From Mucilaginibacter sp. (GTDB taxonomy: Bacteria > Bacteroidota > Bacteroidia > Sphingobacteriales > Sphingobacteriaceae): DNA of 14,699 nucleotides. The notes under the pieces were generated by a model. That model saw only the letters and a program-made list of their open reading frames with translations, was not told the origin of the DNA and searched no databases. How positions within the stretch are numbered: the first letter of the stretch is position 1; every line of letters begins with the position of its first letter. Made by a program: the position numbers and the translations under genes. Location of the stretch: positions 1-14,699 of the forward strand of contig JAFAKI010000389.1 in assembly GCA_019235595.1 (NCBI GenBank). The letters run 5' to 3'. This document shows, piece by piece, positions 13,648 to 14,699 of the stretch.

Positions 13648-14699
13648 CTATCTTATAATATATTCTTCTAACATATCCGCAATTTTCCGATCATTAGAAA
13701 GTCGCGGCACTTTATTCTGTCCTCCCAATTTGCCTTGTGAACGCATGTAATTAATAAAGGCGTCTTTCGCAAGGCTTTGGATGATCAAAGTTTGTAAAAT
13801 GTTACCTTCAATCAGGTCAAAATAATAAATATTTTTCTTTTGCAACGCCTTATCCACTTTTAACGAAAATGCTTTCATGTCGGTTGGCTTTTTGCCAAAC
13901 TCTATAAACCATTCATGATAAGGTAATTCACCTTTAGTCGGGTTTACCTGCGGGGCAACGGTGAATTCAACAATATCTATACCTTCTTCATTTGCTACGC
14001 TCATCAGCGCCTGTTCCACTTCTTCGCCTATCACATGCTCGCCAAAGGCGGAAATATAATGCTTGATGCGTCCGGTGACCACGATCCGATGTGGATCTTT
14101 CGAAACAAATTTTATCGTATCGCCAATACTGTACCCCCACAAACCTGCTGTGGTGTTCAGGATCAATGCATAGTTTTTATCCAGCTCCACATCCTGCAAG
14201 CTTATTCGGTTAGGATTTTCATTAAAAAATTCCTCTGCCGGAATGAATTCATAAAACATCCCGGAGTTGGTCAATAACAGCAATCCTTTTTCTTTTTGCG
14301 AATCCTGAAAGGCAATAAAACCCTCAGAAGCCGGGTAGGTCTCAATGGAATCTATTTTAAACCCAATACTTTCTTCAATCCGCGCGCGGTAGGGTTCAAA
14401 ATTTACCCCGCCATATACGAACAGCTTGAAATTCGGAAAAATGTCTTTTATTTTCTTGCCGCCTGTTTTTGTAGCTAATCTATCAAAATACATCTGGCAC
14501 CAGGGCGGTATGCCTGATATCAGTCGCATATCTGCATTAAGCGTTTCTTCTACAATGGCATCCACTTTTTGTTCCCAGTCCTCAATACAATTTACGGAGT
14601 AGCTTGGTAAACGGTTCTTTTGCAGATAGGCAGGTACCAGGTTGGCCACAATGCCTGATAGACGTCCCACGGAAATTCCTGCCTTTTTACTCAATACCG
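13648..14699 (-). CDS. GH3 auxin-responsive-promoter family protein (N-terminal part outside window)
   Basis: About 350 C-terminal residues of a protein of the GH3 superfamily, which in plants joins amino acids to acyl acids through an acyl-adenylate. The bacterial substrate is unknown. Seen in order are LVPAYLQKN, a YGGVNFEPYRARIEE segment, ETYPASEGFIAFQD (matching the second ATP-binding motif) and LWGYSIGDTIKF...VTGRIKHYISAFGEHV (third motif and hinge). The C-terminal domain ends in NKVPRLSNDRKIADMLEEYI. The frame is open to the right edge: the apparent TTG start at 14694 is an internal Leu codon, and the first ATP motif lies beyond the window. The palindromic element at 13566-13647 abuts its stop codon. 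Assignment is firm at family level only. Confidence 0.93.
   Translation of the reverse strand, partial: VLSKKAGISVGRLSGIVANLVPAYLQKNRLPSYSVNCIEDWEQKVDAIVEETLNADMRLISGIPPWCQMYFDRLATKTGGKKIKDIFPNFKLFVYGGVNFEPYRARIEESIGFKIDSIETYPASEGFIAFQDSQKEKGLLLLTNSGMFYEFIPAEEFFNENPNRISLQDVELDKNYALILNTTAGLWGYSIGDTIKFVSKDPHRIVVTGRIKHYISAFGEHVIGEEVEQALMSVANEEGIDIVEFTVAPQVNPTKGELPYHEWFIEFGKKPTDMKAFSLKVDKALQKKNIYYFDLIEGNILQTLIIQSLAKDAFINYMRSQGKLGGQNKVPRLSNDRKIADMLEEYIIR

Noticed and set aside
14692..14694. TTG as the true start of the GH3 protein
   Set aside because: The frame stays open to the window edge and the first ATP-binding motif of the family is missing, so the gene continues beyond the window.

Overview
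The window reads as chromosomal DNA of a Bacteroidota, most likely family Sphingobacteriaceae (Mucilaginibacter or Pedobacter type). This is judged from the moderate AT bias, the near absence of Shine-Dalgarno sequences, the typical BatA, DUF4199 and bTHX proteins, and the signal peptides. The genus is inferred from recognisable protein styles, not from a search. Most of it is ordinary core genome. The unusual content lies in the spacers and in one altered enzyme.

Layout. 1-440: the 3' end of thioredoxin reductase. 441-1029: a spacer with two families of short-period inverted repeats around a 43-residue ribosomal protein gene (bTHX, 572-703) and its terminator. 1030-4224, plus strand: a secreted GH20 beta-N-acetylhexosaminidase with a PA14 domain, a third short-period repeat hairpin, and a lipoprotein that looks like an inhibitor of I-type lysozyme with a lysine-rich tail. 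4213-5578, minus strand: a CDP-alcohol phosphatidyltransferase followed by a DUF72 protein, whose 3' end overlaps that of the lipoprotein gene by 12 bases. 5579-5698: a divergent spacer with GCACATTTG-type repeats.

5699-10943, plus strand: a BatA/vWA membrane protein, a dihydroorotase-fold protein that has lost nearly all metal ligands, an acidic protein of unknown function and a small four-helix membrane protein, all tightly spaced. A DUF4199 membrane protein follows after 99 bases, and a strong two-way terminator (10962-10994) closes the cluster. 11016-14699, minus strand: a GH3 acyl-adenylate-family protein (cut by the window end), then dxr and rseP. A perfect 27-bp inverted repeat of a widely dispersed palindrome type fills the GH3-dxr spacer.

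Working picture: dxr (isoprenoid precursors) and rseP (intramembrane proteolysis) form the usual pair of envelope-related housekeeping genes. GH20 and the lysozyme-inhibitor-like lipoprotein both concern GlcNAc polymers outside the cell. The BatA / pseudo-dihydroorotase / acidic protein / membrane protein group looks like one transcription unit of unclear joint purpose. The two points most worth following are the dihydroorotase paralog without its metal site, and the repeated spacer design in which degenerate 8- or 9-bp tandem repeats face each other in inverted orientation.
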